Notes: generated from the letters alone by a model not told the origin. Counted from the first letter of the stretch, positions 33,592 to 42,954 are shown. The stretch is DNA of 64,000 nt from Pseudomonas mediterranea CFBP 5447 (GCF_000774145.1 NZ_KN322987.1:498756-562755); one strand, 5' to 3'. Translations and numbers: made by a program.

Positions 33592-33603
33592 ACACTTCCT
33601 TGT
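33592..33603 (-). promoter_or_regulatory. Candidate RsmA/RsmE binding site over the aprX Shine-Dalgarno
   Basis: On the coding strand the leader reads ACAAGGAAGTGT just before the ATG. The first ten bases match the CsrA/RsmA consensus ACARGGAxGT and contain the GGA core inside the ribosome binding site. Translational control of alkaline protease by Gac/Rsm is established in related pseudomonads. A second GGA (GATAGGACGAT) lies about 60 bases upstream and could be a second contact. Confidence 0.6.
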
Positions 33604-33917
33604 TTGCAATGGAACAGTTTTTGTCAGACAGACAATCTCTGGCGAGATCGTCCTATCACTCGCCCAATTGAGGACGCAGGAAAACTGACACAATTCGAAA
33701 TCAAACGTCTAGCAATTTTTTCGACGCATATGAACAATAACTCCAACCACACGCCGAGCACTCGGCGCTCGCCCCGTTAATGCAGGCAGTACAGCCCCGC
33801 GTCCAAGAATTGTCGGACAAAACCCTATTTAAATATTAAATATCGTCCTATCTCGATCAGGACACTTTCAGCAACTAAGTGCCAGTGAAATGCTATTAAT
33901 TAATATGAACTAGTGGC
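33604..33917. other. AT-rich control region between aprX and a LysR gene
   Basis: No gene is visible in these 314 bases. The stretch is markedly AT-rich (for example TATTTAAATATTAAATAT near 33829-33841 and ATTAATTAATATGAAC near 33896). It should hold the aprX operon promoter and leader. No operator with clear dyad was found apart from a weak GAGCACTCGGCGCTC arrangement. Confidence 0.5.
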
Positions 33918-34826
33918 CTATATGCCCTGTCCGGTTTTACGCCCGCAGACCTCCCGTAGACAACCACGCAACCAGCGGTGCACCGGATCGGCGTCCATTC
34001 TTGGATGCCAGAGCATGGCAATCGTGAACTCCGGCACCGGGAACGGCAGCGCAAAGCTGTGCAGGCCTGCCCGCAGGCGAGTGGTATAGCGTTCGGGCAC
34101 GCTGGCGATCAGGTCACTGGACCGGGCCAACCCCAGCGCCGTGGAAAAACCCGGGACGGTGATGATGATCTCGCGCGTCAGGCCCAAGGACGTCAATACC
34201 CGGTCGACGGGACCATGGTCGAGGTCGCGCAAGGCGACGTCGATGTGCCCGCCCGCCGCATAAGCAGCGGCGCTTATCCCGGCCTGAGCCAGCGGGTGCC
34301 CCTGGCGTACCACGCCGATGAAACGGTCGATGAACAATGCCTGGGTGCGCAGCTCCGGACGGGTGTCCTTGTCCACGACGGCGGTTTCCAGGTCCACTGT
34401 CCCCTCGCGCAGCGCCGTACTGCTCTTGTCAGCCTTGTCCACGAAGCGCATCCGGATACCGGGGGCCTCTTCCCCGATGCGGGCAATCAGGTCGATGCCG
34501 AAGTTTTCCACGAACCCTTCCCGGGTGCGCAGCGTAAAGGTCCGATTCAACTGCCGCAGGTCCGGGGCCTGGACCGGACGCAGCACCGTCTGGGCGTCCT
34601 GCACCAGTTGACTGACCTGTTCGCGTAGTTCCAGGGCACGTGGAGTGGCAACCAGCCCCCGCCCGGCCCGCACCAACAGCGGGTCGCCGGTGGTTTCCCG
34701 TAATCGCGCCAACGCCCGGCTCATGGCCGAAGGACTGAGCCGCAGCCGCTGTGCCGCGCGGGCGACGCTGCCTTCTGCCAACAACACGTCAAGGGTGGTC
34801 AACAGATTGAGGTCGGGAGTGGACAT
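33918..34826 (-). CDS. LysR-family transcriptional regulator
   Basis: The product (302 residues from ATG 34826, MSTPDLNLLTTLDVLL) has the N-terminal winged helix typical of LysR proteins (residues 1-60, SVARAAQRLRLSPSAMSRALARLRETTGDPLLVRAGRGL) and a C-terminal effector domain. An upstream in-frame ATG at 34859 lacks a ribosome binding site. It is divergent from an MFS transporter gene; LysR proteins commonly control such a divergent neighbour and respond to its substrate. An inverted repeat ACTGTT-CT-AACAGT lies in the shared promoter region. The inducer is unknown. Confidence 0.92.
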   Translation of the reverse strand: MSTPDLNLLTTLDVLLAEGSVARAAQRLRLSPSAMSRALARLRETTGDPLLVRAGRGLVATPRALELREQVSQLVQDAQTVLRPVQAPDLRQLNRTFTLRTREGFVENFGIDLIARIGEEAPGIRMRFVDKADKSSTALREGTVDLETAVVDKDTRPELRTQALFIDRFIGVVRQGHPLAQAGISAAAYAAGGHIDVALRDLDHGPVDRVLTSLGLTREIIITVPGFSTALGLARSSDLIASVPERYTTRLRAGLHSFALPFPVPEFTIAMLWHPRMDADPVHRWLRGCLREVCGRKTGQGI

Positions 34827-34910
34827 GGTCAGGGCTCGGGCTGATAGGTGGCGTTCCATGCAGCTATAAAGTGCAAATGCTGCGTCTTCCGCCATGTTAT
34901 GCCCGAGCGT

Positions 34911-34924
34911 ACTGTTCTAACAGT
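34911..34924. promoter_or_regulatory. Inverted repeat ACTGTT-N2-AACAGT in the LysR/MFS divergent promoter
   Basis: The 6-base arms lie about 31 bases before the MFS start codon, where a promoter -10 region is expected. This fits repressor-type control by the divergent LysR protein or another dimeric regulator; it is shorter than a full LysR T-N11-A site. Confidence 0.4.
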
Positions 34925-34954
34925 CAGTTTTTGTGAACCGCTCCGGAGAACAGC

Positions 34955-36409
34955 ATGAAACCAACCCATACGCCGCCGGACAGTACCGGCGTTCCCCAGC
35001 CCCCCTCGTCGCGCTGGGCGTTGACCAGCCTTGCCCTGGCAACCCTGCTCGCCTCGTTGGGCACCAGCGTCGCCACGGTCGGCCTGCCCGCCTTGGCCGA
35101 GGCGTTCAACGCTTCCTTCCAGGCGGTCCAGTGGGTGGTGCTGGCTTATCTGCTGGCGATCTCCACGCTGATTGTCAGCGTCGGGCGCCTGGGGGATCTG
35201 GTGGGACGCCGGCAACTGCTGTTGGCCGGGATTCTGCTGTTCACCCTCGCGTCCGTCCTCTGCGGGTTCGCCCCTTCCCTTGGGCTATTGATCGCGGGCC
35301 GGACCCTGCAAGGCCTGGGAGCGGCCGTCATGATGGCCCTGACAATGGCTCTGGTCGGTGAAACGGTCGACAAGGACCGAACCGGTCGCGCCATGGGCTT
35401 GCTGGCCACGCTGTCAGCGGTGGGCACCGCCCTTGGTCCCTCGCTCGGCGGTACGCTGGTCAGCGCCTTCGGCTGGCATGCCATCTTCCTGGTCAATGTC
35501 CCGCTGGGACTGCTGACGTGGCTGTTGGCCTGGCGCTCCTTGCCGATCCGTCGTCCTCAGGCGAATGCCGAAAGACCCGGCTTCGATATCACCGGCACGG
35601 TACTGCTGGCGACGGCACTGGGCGCTTATGCATTGGCCATGACCCTGGGACGCGGCAATTTTGGCGGAATCAATATCGCCCTGTTGCTGATGGCGATCCT
35701 TGGCGGCGGACTGTTTGTCCTGAGCCAGCGCCGGGTGACGTCGCCGCTGATCCCTCTGGCATTGTTCCGCGACCGGCTGCTGGTTTCGGGCCTGGCGACA
35801 AGTGCATTGGTCGCGACCGTCATGATGGCGACGCTGCTGGTAGGGCCTTTCTACTTGTCCATCAGCCTTGGCCTGCCGACCACACTGGTGGGGCTGGTAC
35901 TGGCCGTGGGCCCCTGCGTTGCCGCACTGGCCGGTGTGCCTGCCGGGCGCCTTGCGGACCGGTTCGGCGTGCGCCCCATGCGGCTTGCGGGGTTGGCGAC
36001 CATGGTACTGGGCTGCTCAGCGCTGGCGCTGCTGTCACCGACGTTGGGCATGGGCGGCTATGTCATGGCCATCGTGATCACTACGCTGGGCTACGCACTG
36101 TTCCAGACCGCCAACAACACCGCGGTGATGGCGGATATCGCTGCACAAAAGCGCGGCGTCATTGCCGGGCTGCTCAATCTGTCGCGCAACTTGGGGTTCT
36201 TTACCGGTGCATCGGTGCTCGGTGCGGTATTCGCATCGGCATTGCCGACGAACGGTGTTTCCGCGGCGAGCCCCGGAGAAGTCGCAAACGGCCTGCATTT
36301 CACCTTCGCCGCCGCTTTATCGATGGTGGTCCTGGCCCTGTTCATCGCCTTGCAATACCGCGCGCCAGAGCCGTTGGACGAGCACCAGCCCACATCGGAA
36401 AAAGGGTAA
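34955..36409 (+). CDS. MFS drug/metabolite transporter, DHA2 family
   Basis: The 484-residue membrane protein has the 14-helix DHA2 (EmrB/QacA) pattern with motif A GRLGDLVGRRQLLLAG (about 75-90) and motif C ALGPSLGGTLVSAFGWHAIFLVNVP (about 152-176). It would use the proton gradient to export toxic compounds or metabolites. GGAGAACAGC precedes the ATG. It is divergent from a LysR gene, its likely regulator. No periplasmic adaptor (EmrA-like) gene is adjacent, so it may work alone in the inner membrane. Confidence 0.92.
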   Translation: MKPTHTPPDSTGVPQPPSSRWALTSLALATLLASLGTSVATVGLPALAEAFNASFQAVQWVVLAYLLAISTLIVSVGRLGDLVGRRQLLLAGILLFTLASVLCGFAPSLGLLIAGRTLQGLGAAVMMALTMALVGETVDKDRTGRAMGLLATLSAVGTALGPSLGGTLVSAFGWHAIFLVNVPLGLLTWLLAWRSLPIRRPQANAERPGFDITGTVLLATALGAYALAMTLGRGNFGGINIALLLMAILGGGLFVLSQRRVTSPLIPLALFRDRLLVSGLATSALVATVMMATLLVGPFYLSISLGLPTTLVGLVLAVGPCVAALAGVPAGRLADRFGVRPMRLAGLATMVLGCSALALLSPTLGMGGYVMAIVITTLGYALFQTANNTAVMADIAAQKRGVIAGLLNLSRNLGFFTGASVLGAVFASALPTNGVSAASPGEVANGLHFTFAAALSMVVLALFIALQYRAPEPLDEHQPTSEKG

Positions 36410-36602
36410 TGGCATTCTGAGCCCTGGCCTTTAAGTCATGATCCAGATCAAAAAAAGTGAACCAATCGCAAAACGGACTGAAAAAAGCCACATGACTTTC
36501 ATTATCAGGTGCTATTTTTAGTTCTCACTGGTAGGGCCATGAGGGCTCTTCCTTCCTGATAAGAGCAAACGGAAGCGCTTGGATGAAGAAGGTGGGCAAC
36601 AG

Positions 36603-36881
36603 ATGAATAAAGGATCGTTCAGCAAGGTTACGTTTCCCAACGCTTGCCAGCTGATGCGCTGGCATTTCCATCCTATGGGCTTCGAGGCCAGTATGGACGC
36701 ACCGGGCAGCATGGTCGCCCGGTTGTTCGACCGTGCCAGCGGTGAAACCATGATCGCGATTGCAGGCATCCCCTGCGCGACCGTGATGAACGCTCCTGAC
36801 GTGGAACGGATAATCGAAGCGGTGGAAGCCGAGCTGGAGGCCTTCGTACCACCGGTTGGTTTGAGGCGATTCGCCTCCTGA
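36603..36881 (+). CDS. DUF1652-family small protein
   Basis: The 92-residue product (MNKGSFSKVTFPNACQLMRWHFHPMGFEASMDAPGSM...) has the layout of DUF1652 proteins, which are common in Pseudomonas and unassigned. The start ATG 36603 is preferred over a TTG 24 bases upstream; AAGGTGGGCAACAG precedes it. The compact alpha/beta sequence has no membrane helix or signal peptide. A strong intrinsic terminator follows directly, so it is transcribed alone. Confidence 0.82.
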   Translation: MNKGSFSKVTFPNACQLMRWHFHPMGFEASMDAPGSMVARLFDRASGETMIAIAGIPCATVMNAPDVERIIEAVEAELEAFVPPVGLRRFAS

Positions 36882-36883
36882 GT

Positions 36884-36911
36884 AAAAAAGCCCACGGTCG
36901 TGGGCTTTTTT
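36884..36911 (+). terminator. Intrinsic terminator after the DUF1652 gene
   Basis: AAAAAAGCCCACG-GT-CGTGGGCTTTTTT: a perfect 7-base GC stem plus A/T extension, with a T-run on the right and an A-run on the left, so it can work in both directions. Confidence 0.92.
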
Positions 36912-36949
36912 GTGGGCGCAGTTTCTAAATATGTGGCTAGCCGTCCCGT

Positions 36950-37038
36950 CGCTATCGCGAGCAGGCTCGCTCCCGCAGGGTCCGGGGTGGCTTTTGTTCA
37001 CCCAAACCCTTGTGGGAGCGAGCCTGCTCGCGATAGCG
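36950..37038. repeat. REP doublet, GTGGGAGCGAGCCTGCTCGC type
   Basis: CGCTATCGCGAGCAGGCTCG and its inverse CGAGCCTGCTCGCGATAGCG enclose about 45 bases. It lies between the DUF1652 terminator and the end of the convergent UvrD-like helicase gene. Confidence 0.9.
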
Positions 37039-37068
37039 ATCCTCCAGGCAACCACCCATCCAGCCCAC

Positions 37069-39537
37069 TCAACCGCGGGCGCGGCGATGGTCAACGAAGA
37101 ACGGCTTGCCCTTGTCGATACGGTCCGAAGCCTTGGGGCCATTGGCCGCCTGGCCGTCCGGCTCATCGACGTACCAGTAGCAGTGCTGCACAGCACGGGT
37201 GATGCCTACGTAGGCGAGGCGCAGGATCTCGTCCCGTTGCGCCGTGTCGTATGGCTCGGCGTCGCCGTCCTGGCCCAACCCGGCCATTCGATAGACCTGA
37301 TTCTTGTAGGGTGAACGGGTCAGATGCTGGCAGTCACCCAGCAAGAACACCGCATCAGCCTGGAGCCCCTTGGCGCTGTGATAGGTCATCTGCTTTAGCC
37401 GCCTCGCTTCATAGGGCAAGCTAGAATCCACATTAACTGTTGGATTAATGTACTTATCTATCAGTGACTTATCGCTACTTTTTCGATACAGCATCAATAT
37501 TGAATCGCCCTTGCGGTAATGCTCATCCAACCGGCGGGCCAGGCCTTCATCGTCCCGATCCAGCACGTTGACCGGACTCAGCAACGAGGCTTTGCCGCTG
37601 GCCTTGGCTTTTTTACCGGGTATGGCAGCCGCCGGACGGACAATATGCTCGGCCGCATCGATGATGTGCTGATGACTGCGGTAGTTGTCAGTGAGCATCA
37701 CCCGCGTCGTGGCCGGCGACGGAAATTGCTGGTTGAACGCCATGAAATAGCTTGGCGAACTGCCACGCCAGCCATAGATCGATTGCCAGTCGTCACCAAC
37801 ACACAACAAGGAAGAATGTTGCGCGCCGCGCCCCACATGCATGGCGGGCCCCCGACGGCGCACTTCTCGAAGGCTTGCGCGAAGCCAGGAGACGATCTGC
37901 GGGGAAACGTCCTGGAACTCGTCGATCATCAGGTGTGACATCGGCCTGAGCAGCGCATCGCCCAATAACTTGAAGTTTTCCGGCGAGTGCTCGCTGAACA
38001 GCGCAAACATGCGGTTGTAGGTCATGACAGGAGGCGACTGGTCGAGCAGATGGTCTTCGAATGCCCGCCAGTAGCGGCTCAACGCTTCGAAAAAATACCG
38101 ATCCGGGTCATCCTGGGCGAAACTCATGCGTCCTACGGCATCCGGGACATCGAGGCCCAGGTTCTCGATAAAACCGGCAGCGGCAACGAAACAATCCAGC
38201 AATGGCGCCGAACCCAGCTCTCCCTTGACCTTGTAATCGAAGCCGGGACCCGCGCTGGCGTCTCCAGCCAATGAGGCAAGAAGACGTTTCGATGATTCGT
38301 AATTTTCAATCCATATCAACGGCTTACGACAGAAAGCTTGAAACAGGGTGCGCTTGACCGCCCATTCTGCGCGCAGACTCAACCGCGCGCCTGGGCGACT
38401 GAGCCGGGCGTCCTCCCGCGAATCGAACCCCAGCATCACCCAAGCGTCCAGGGATGGGATGTAACCATGACAATGGAATTTAGAACCGTTGATCTCGAAT
38501 GCCTGACGCTTGGGCTCGACCCCCTTGATGGGCCACGCGCCGGCGCGAAACCACAAGTCCTCGATGGCATCACACAATTCTTCGTCGCGCTGGGCGGCCA
38601 ATTCGGTCACGGCCACGCGCTTTTGCACATCAGGGTGGTCACGCTCCAGCTCCTTGAGCTGAAAAGCGTGTCGGGACAACGGCTTGATCAGTTCACGGAA
38701 GCGCTCGTCGCGTTGATAGAGACGGTGATAACAGGCATTGAGCTGCTGACGCTGAGCGTCGTTGATGCGCAAGTCGAAGGGGTTGCCATCGGCGTCGTCA
38801 TCACCCGCCCCGGTGCGATGGCTCAGGGTTTCGAAAGCCTGGAGCCGCTCGAATCCCGGCAGGCTGCGCACCATGGGCAAGATGCGCGAATGGAATGTTC
38901 GCACCAGATCGCGCGCTTCCTTGAGGCCGACCGCTCGGCCCCACAAGGCAAACACCTCGACCAGCTTATGGATGAAGTCCTTGCGCGACTCCCGGGTGAA
39001 CGTCACCACGGTCATCGAGTCCAGTTCGAAGCCCAGGTACTGGCACAACAGCACGATGCGCAATACCAGGGTGGTGGACTTGCCCGCACCCGCTCCCGCC
39101 ACCACTGAGGTAGACGGCGTATCGCTGAAAATCATCTTCCACTGCGCGGCACTGGGCTGTGCATGGGGCGGCAGCAATCGGCCGACATCGGCCTTCACGC
39201 GCTTCTTGAGTTCAGGGGTCAGAGGCAGGCGCCAGTCGTCGAACAACAAGTCATCCACTTTGGGCGCCGGGTGCTCCGTACTGCGGAAGTCGCGGATCAA
39301 CAGGACCTGACGCCCCTCTTCCAGGCCCTCGGCCTTGCCCTCTTTAAACCCGTAGTCGAAACCGGCGGTGTGTCCGCTGCGGAAGCCATCGGCCTGGCCA
39401 TGCAGCCAGGAAGCCCGGTGCTGGGCGCGCAAACGTGTCAGGCCATGGCCAAAGAAACGGGCAGCCAGGCGCTTGAGCAGCGGCATCTGCGCCAGGGGCA
39501 GCAATTCGGGAGGCAGATCGGGAGAGTGTTGCGGCAC
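37069..39537 (-). CDS. UvrD/Rep-type superfamily 1 helicase
   Basis: The 822-residue protein starts with GTG 39537 (GGAGT eight bases upstream). It has a Q-motif glutamine (about Q132), Walker A AGAGAGKST (147-155, K153), the Walker B DEFQD (539-543), motif III GDDWQSIYGWRGS (581-593) and a C-terminal YVGITRAVQHCY. About 360 residues between motif Ia and Walker B form a large insertion with LWFRAGAWPIKGVEP and a PD-(D/E)XK-free, helicase-IV-like look. The N-terminal 100 residues contain a Gly/Glu helix (FDYGFKEGKAEGLEEGRQ). It would translocate 3' to 5' on single-stranded DNA in repair or replication restart. No recB/addA nuclease partner is adjacent. Helicase IV (HelD) is the closest functional comparison. 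Confidence 0.9.
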   Translation of the reverse strand: MPQHSPDLPPELLPLAQMPLLKRLAARFFGHGLTRLRAQHRASWLHGQADGFRSGHTAGFDYGFKEGKAEGLEEGRQVLLIRDFRSTEHPAPKVDDLLFDDWRLPLTPELKKRVKADVGRLLPPHAQPSAAQWKMIFSDTPSTSVVAGAGAGKSTTLVLRIVLLCQYLGFELDSMTVVTFTRESRKDFIHKLVEVFALWGRAVGLKEARDLVRTFHSRILPMVRSLPGFERLQAFETLSHRTGAGDDDADGNPFDLRINDAQRQQLNACYHRLYQRDERFRELIKPLSRHAFQLKELERDHPDVQKRVAVTELAAQRDEELCDAIEDLWFRAGAWPIKGVEPKRQAFEINGSKFHCHGYIPSLDAWVMLGFDSREDARLSRPGARLSLRAEWAVKRTLFQAFCRKPLIWIENYESSKRLLASLAGDASAGPGFDYKVKGELGSAPLLDCFVAAAGFIENLGLDVPDAVGRMSFAQDDPDRYFFEALSRYWRAFEDHLLDQSPPVMTYNRMFALFSEHSPENFKLLGDALLRPMSHLMIDEFQDVSPQIVSWLRASLREVRRRGPAMHVGRGAQHSSLLCVGDDWQSIYGWRGSSPSYFMAFNQQFPSPATTRVMLTDNYRSHQHIIDAAEHIVRPAAAIPGKKAKASGKASLLSPVNVLDRDDEGLARRLDEHYRKGDSILMLYRKSSDKSLIDKYINPTVNVDSSLPYEARRLKQMTYHSAKGLQADAVFLLGDCQHLTRSPYKNQVYRMAGLGQDGDAEPYDTAQRDEILRLAYVGITRAVQHCYWYVDEPDGQAANGPKASDRIDKGKPFFVDHRRARG

Positions 39538-39674
39538 GCTTTGGGACTCCGGTGTTCAGAACCATGCCTATGGTGTCTGTATTTACCGGAGAGCGCTACC
39601 CAAAAGCTTGTAAGTCATAGGGTTAGGCGATGAAGTGAAAGTGGTGTCGCATCGACATGATTGTGGTCTGAACC

Positions 39675-39774
39675 ACCGCTATCGCGAGCAGGCTCGCTCC
39701 CACAGGGGATTGGCGGCGGACCGACCTCTATATGTATGCCGTAGAACTTGTGGGAGCGAGCCTGCTCGCGATGA
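39675..39774. repeat. REP doublet, GTGGGAGCGAGCCTGCTCGC type, with an extra half
   Basis: CCGCTATCGCGAGCAGGCTC faces TGTGGGAGCGAGCCTGCTCG; a third, shortened copy (AAGCTCGCTCCCACAC) follows near 39799-39814, immediately after the end of the phosphoglucomutase gene. This is a REP cluster between two genes on the same strand. Confidence 0.85.
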
Positions 39775-39819
39775 CGTCAGCACATCCACCATCGAGGTAA
39801 GCTCGCTCCCACACACGCA

Positions 39820-41466
39820 TCACTTAACGCTGATAGCACCATCCACCAGCGTCTGCGCCTCGCTCACCAACTGCTTGAGGTGCTCGTCGCCAATGAAGCT
39901 TTCGGCGTAGATCTTGTAGATGTCCTCGGTACCCGATGGACGCGCCGCGAACCAGCCGTTCTCGGTCATCACCTTCAGACCGCCGATGGCCTGGTCATTG
40001 CCCGGCGCATGGCTGAGGATGCTCTGGATCGCCTCGCCGGCCAGTTGGGTCGACGCGACCTGATCCGGTGAGAGCTTGCTCAGCAGCGCCTTCTGCTGCG
40101 GAGTCGCCTTCGCATCGACGCGTACCGAGAACGGCTCGCCCAGTTCGTCCGTCAGGGCGCGGTAGGCCTGGCTTGGGTCGCGACCGGTGCGAGCGGTCAT
40201 TTCAGCTGCCAGCAACGCCGGGATCAGGCCGTCCTTGTCGGTGCTCCATACGCCGCCGTCCTTGCGCAGGAACGAAGCACCGGCGCTTTCCTCACCGCCG
40301 AACCCCAGGGAACCGTCGAACAGACCATCGGCAAACCACTTGAAGCCGACCGGCACTTCATAGAGCCGACGTCCCAGGCGCTTGGCCACACGGTCGATCA
40401 GCCCGCTGCTCACCACCGTCTTGCCGACGCCGGCATCCGCGCGCCATTGCGGACGATTCTGGAACAGGTAATCGATGGACACCGCCAGATAGTTGTTCGG
40501 TGCCAACAGGCCGCCAGACGGGGTCACGATGCCATGGCGATCATGATCCGGGTCGCAGGCGAAAGCCACGTCGAAACGCTCCTTCAGGCCGATCAGCCCC
40601 TGCATGGCATGGCTGGAGGAAGGGTCCATGCGGATCTGTCCGTCCCAGTCGACCGTCATGAAGCGGAACGTCGAATCCACCTGGGTATTCACCACGTCCA
40701 GGTCGAGGCGGTAATGTTCGGCAATGGCCGGCCAGTAGCGTACCCCTGCTCCGCCCAGCGGATCGACGCCCAGACGCAATCCGGCGGCGCGGATGGCATC
40801 GAAATCGATGACATTGACCAGGTCCGCCACGTAGGTGTTGAGGTAGTCGTGACGGTGAGTGGTCTCGGTCTTCAGGGCCTGTTCGTAGCTGATGCGCTTG
40901 ACGCCGGCCAACTGGTTGGCCAGCAGCTCGTTGGCCTTGGCTTCGATCCACTTGGTGATATGGGTGTCGGCCGGACCACCGTTGGTAGGGTTGTACTTGT
41001 AGCCGCCACTCTGCGGCGGGTTATGGGACGGCGTGATGACGATACCGTCCGCCAGGCCCGTGGTGCGTCCGCGGTTGTAGCAGATGATCGCGTGGGAAAC
41101 CGCCGGCGTCGGGGTGTACTCGTCGCCTTCGGCGATCATCACGGTCACGCCATTGGCGGCCAGCACTTCCAGCGCACTGGCCCCGGCAGGGGTGGAGAGC
41201 GCATGGGTGTCGATACCGACGAACAACGGTCCATCGATTCCGTGGGCTTCACGGTACAGGCAGATGGCCTGACTGATAGCCAGTACATGCCATTCGTTGA
41301 ACCCCAGGTCGAAGGAACTGCCACGGTGCCCGGAAGTACCGAAAGCCACACGTTGGGTCGCAACCGAGGCATCGGGCCGGCCGGTGTAATAGGCCGTCAC
41401 CAGTCGCGGGATATCGATCAACAACTCTGCCGGTGCCGGCTTGCCCGCAAATGGACTGACTGTCAT
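39820..41466 (-). CDS. pgm: Phosphoglucomutase (alpha-D-glucose phosphate-specific)
   Basis: The 548-residue enzyme interconverts glucose-1-phosphate and glucose-6-phosphate, linking sugar catabolism with glycogen/trehalose and envelope polysaccharide synthesis. It has the four phosphohexomutase domains with the phosphoserine loop VITPSHNPP (S147), the metal-binding DPDHDRHG (about 300-307), a sugar-binding GGEESAGASFL and the phosphate-binding RPSGTEDIYKIY near the C-terminus. Length and motifs match E. coli Pgm rather than the AlgC group. ATG follows AGAGG. It is separated by 90 bases from the upstream MocR-type gene on the same strand and probably has its own promoter. Confidence 0.96.
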   Translation of the reverse strand: MTVSPFAGKPAPAELLIDIPRLVTAYYTGRPDASVATQRVAFGTSGHRGSSFDLGFNEWHVLAISQAICLYREAHGIDGPLFVGIDTHALSTPAGASALEVLAANGVTVMIAEGDEYTPTPAVSHAIICYNRGRTTGLADGIVITPSHNPPQSGGYKYNPTNGGPADTHITKWIEAKANELLANQLAGVKRISYEQALKTETTHRHDYLNTYVADLVNVIDFDAIRAAGLRLGVDPLGGAGVRYWPAIAEHYRLDLDVVNTQVDSTFRFMTVDWDGQIRMDPSSSHAMQGLIGLKERFDVAFACDPDHDRHGIVTPSGGLLAPNNYLAVSIDYLFQNRPQWRADAGVGKTVVSSGLIDRVAKRLGRRLYEVPVGFKWFADGLFDGSLGFGGEESAGASFLRKDGGVWSTDKDGLIPALLAAEMTARTGRDPSQAYRALTDELGEPFSVRVDAKATPQQKALLSKLSPDQVASTQLAGEAIQSILSHAPGNDQAIGGLKVMTENGWFAARPSGTEDIYKIYAESFIGDEHLKQLVSEAQTLVDGAISVK

Positions 41467-41556
41467 GCAAAACCTCTGGGTGGAGTGGCTGGGGAAATGG
41501 GATGCAGTTTACTGACAGTTCGACCGTGGCGCGATGGGTTCGATCCATTGCCCTTT

Positions 41557-42954
41557 TTACAATTGCTCAAGCCTCAACGCATCGGCCAGCGCCCAGAGCG
41601 CCGTGTCCAGGTCGGATGCCCCGCTCAAGGCATGCGTCAGGCGCAAATGCTGGGTATACAGCCCCTGGATACTGAACAGTTCGCCAGGGGTGATGACGAT
41701 GCGCTGGGCCAGCAAGCGCTGGAAGACCTGTCGCACGTCCACCCGTCGTGACGATCGAATCCAGATCGTCGCGCCGCCCTGGGCTTCCACCCACTGCAGG
41801 CTGTCGCCGAGCCGCTCCTGCAGCAATTGCGTCGTCGAAGTCGCGCTTTCCCGCAGCAACCGCCGCAACACCAGCAGATGCTGGTCGATCCGACCGTTGC
41901 TGTACAAGCGGGCAATGGCCTTCTGCCGGATGGGCGACAGGCGAAACGCCCGTAGCAGGAAGTGCCGCTGCAGTTGCAGGGTCAACTGACGCGATAGCAC
42001 ATAACCATAAGGCGCTTCCGGGCCGATGGTTTTCTCGAAAGTGGAATAGACGATCAGGCGGTCCGGGTCGAGCAGGTCGCGAAAAGGCACGACCCCGGAT
42101 TCGAATACCAGGTCCGTGTAGCTGTCGTTCTCCAGCACCCAGGCACCGTGCGCCCCCAGCAGATCCGCCACGGCGCGACGATTGCCTTCGGGAATGAGCG
42201 TCCCTCTCGGCATGCTCAACACCGACGACAGCACCACCAGGCGCACGGTTTCGTTCTGCAGCAGTTGCTCCAGTTGTTCGAGGCTGATGCTGCCGTCCGC
42301 CAGCAGCGGTAGCTCGATCACCTTGACATCTGCCGCTTGCAGCAAGCGCAGGATCGTCCAGTCGCAAGGCGATTCGATCAATACCGTGGCGCCCCTGAGC
42401 GCCAGCACGGCGATCAGGATCTCCAGCACGCCACGCAGATCGGCACCGATGTACACATCATCGGCCTTCCAGCAGCGGGCGGGCGAAGAAGTGTAACGGG
42501 CCGCCAGGGCCGCGCGCAGTTCCAGCTCGCCCCAGGGTTGCGAAGGCATCTGGGATACCCGTGGATACTGGCGCAGCAGTTCGCGTTCGAGCAGCAACAG
42601 CGGGCTGTCCAGAGGCTGCATCGACGCCGGCTCGTCCGCACTGAGCACGAGCATGCCCGGTCGTCGCGCATTGACGTAGAGCGTCTCGAGGAGGTCATCG
42701 CCGCCGCCCAGCGCAACCACGCTGGGCACTGGCAGCGCGTAATAGCCGGACTTGGCAATCGAGTAGACCCGCCCTTCCTTTTCCAGCAGCGAATAGGCGT
42801 ACTGGATCGTGGAAATCGACACGTTCAAGCGGTCGGCCAGCTGCCGTAACGACGGCAGTCGAACCCGGGGTTCGCTACCCAACTCGCTGATCAGGGCCGT
42901 CAGGTAGCGATAGACCGCCTGGTAGGCGAAATCTGTTTCCCGCGAGCCCTTCAT
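41557..42954 (-). CDS. MocR-type GntR/aminotransferase transcriptional regulator
   Basis: The 465-residue protein joins an N-terminal GntR winged helix (RLPSLRQLADRLNVSISTIQYAYSLLEKEGRVY, residues 32-64) to an aminotransferase-like domain. The PLP-lysine is K308 in STFEKTIGP (the usual motif is SFSK) and the pyridine-binding aspartate is D277 in ENDSYTDL. MocR proteins sense amino acids, amines or vitamins through PLP and usually control neighbouring genes. Here it follows, on the same strand, an unrecognised 495-residue gene by 96 bases, so that gene is a candidate target. A shifted active-site motif suggests a non-standard ligand. Confidence 0.9.
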   Translation of the reverse strand: MKGSRETDFAYQAVYRYLTALISELGSEPRVRLPSLRQLADRLNVSISTIQYAYSLLEKEGRVYSIAKSGYYALPVPSVVALGGGDDLLETLYVNARRPGMLVLSADEPASMQPLDSPLLLLERELLRQYPRVSQMPSQPWGELELRAALAARYTSSPARCWKADDVYIGADLRGVLEILIAVLALRGATVLIESPCDWTILRLLQAADVKVIELPLLADGSISLEQLEQLLQNETVRLVVLSSVLSMPRGTLIPEGNRRAVADLLGAHGAWVLENDSYTDLVFESGVVPFRDLLDPDRLIVYSTFEKTIGPEAPYGYVLSRQLTLQLQRHFLLRAFRLSPIRQKAIARLYSNGRIDQHLLVLRRLLRESATSTTQLLQERLGDSLQWVEAQGGATIWIRSSRRVDVRQVFQRLLAQRIVITPGELFSIQGLYTQHLRLTHALSGASDLDTALWALADALRLEQL

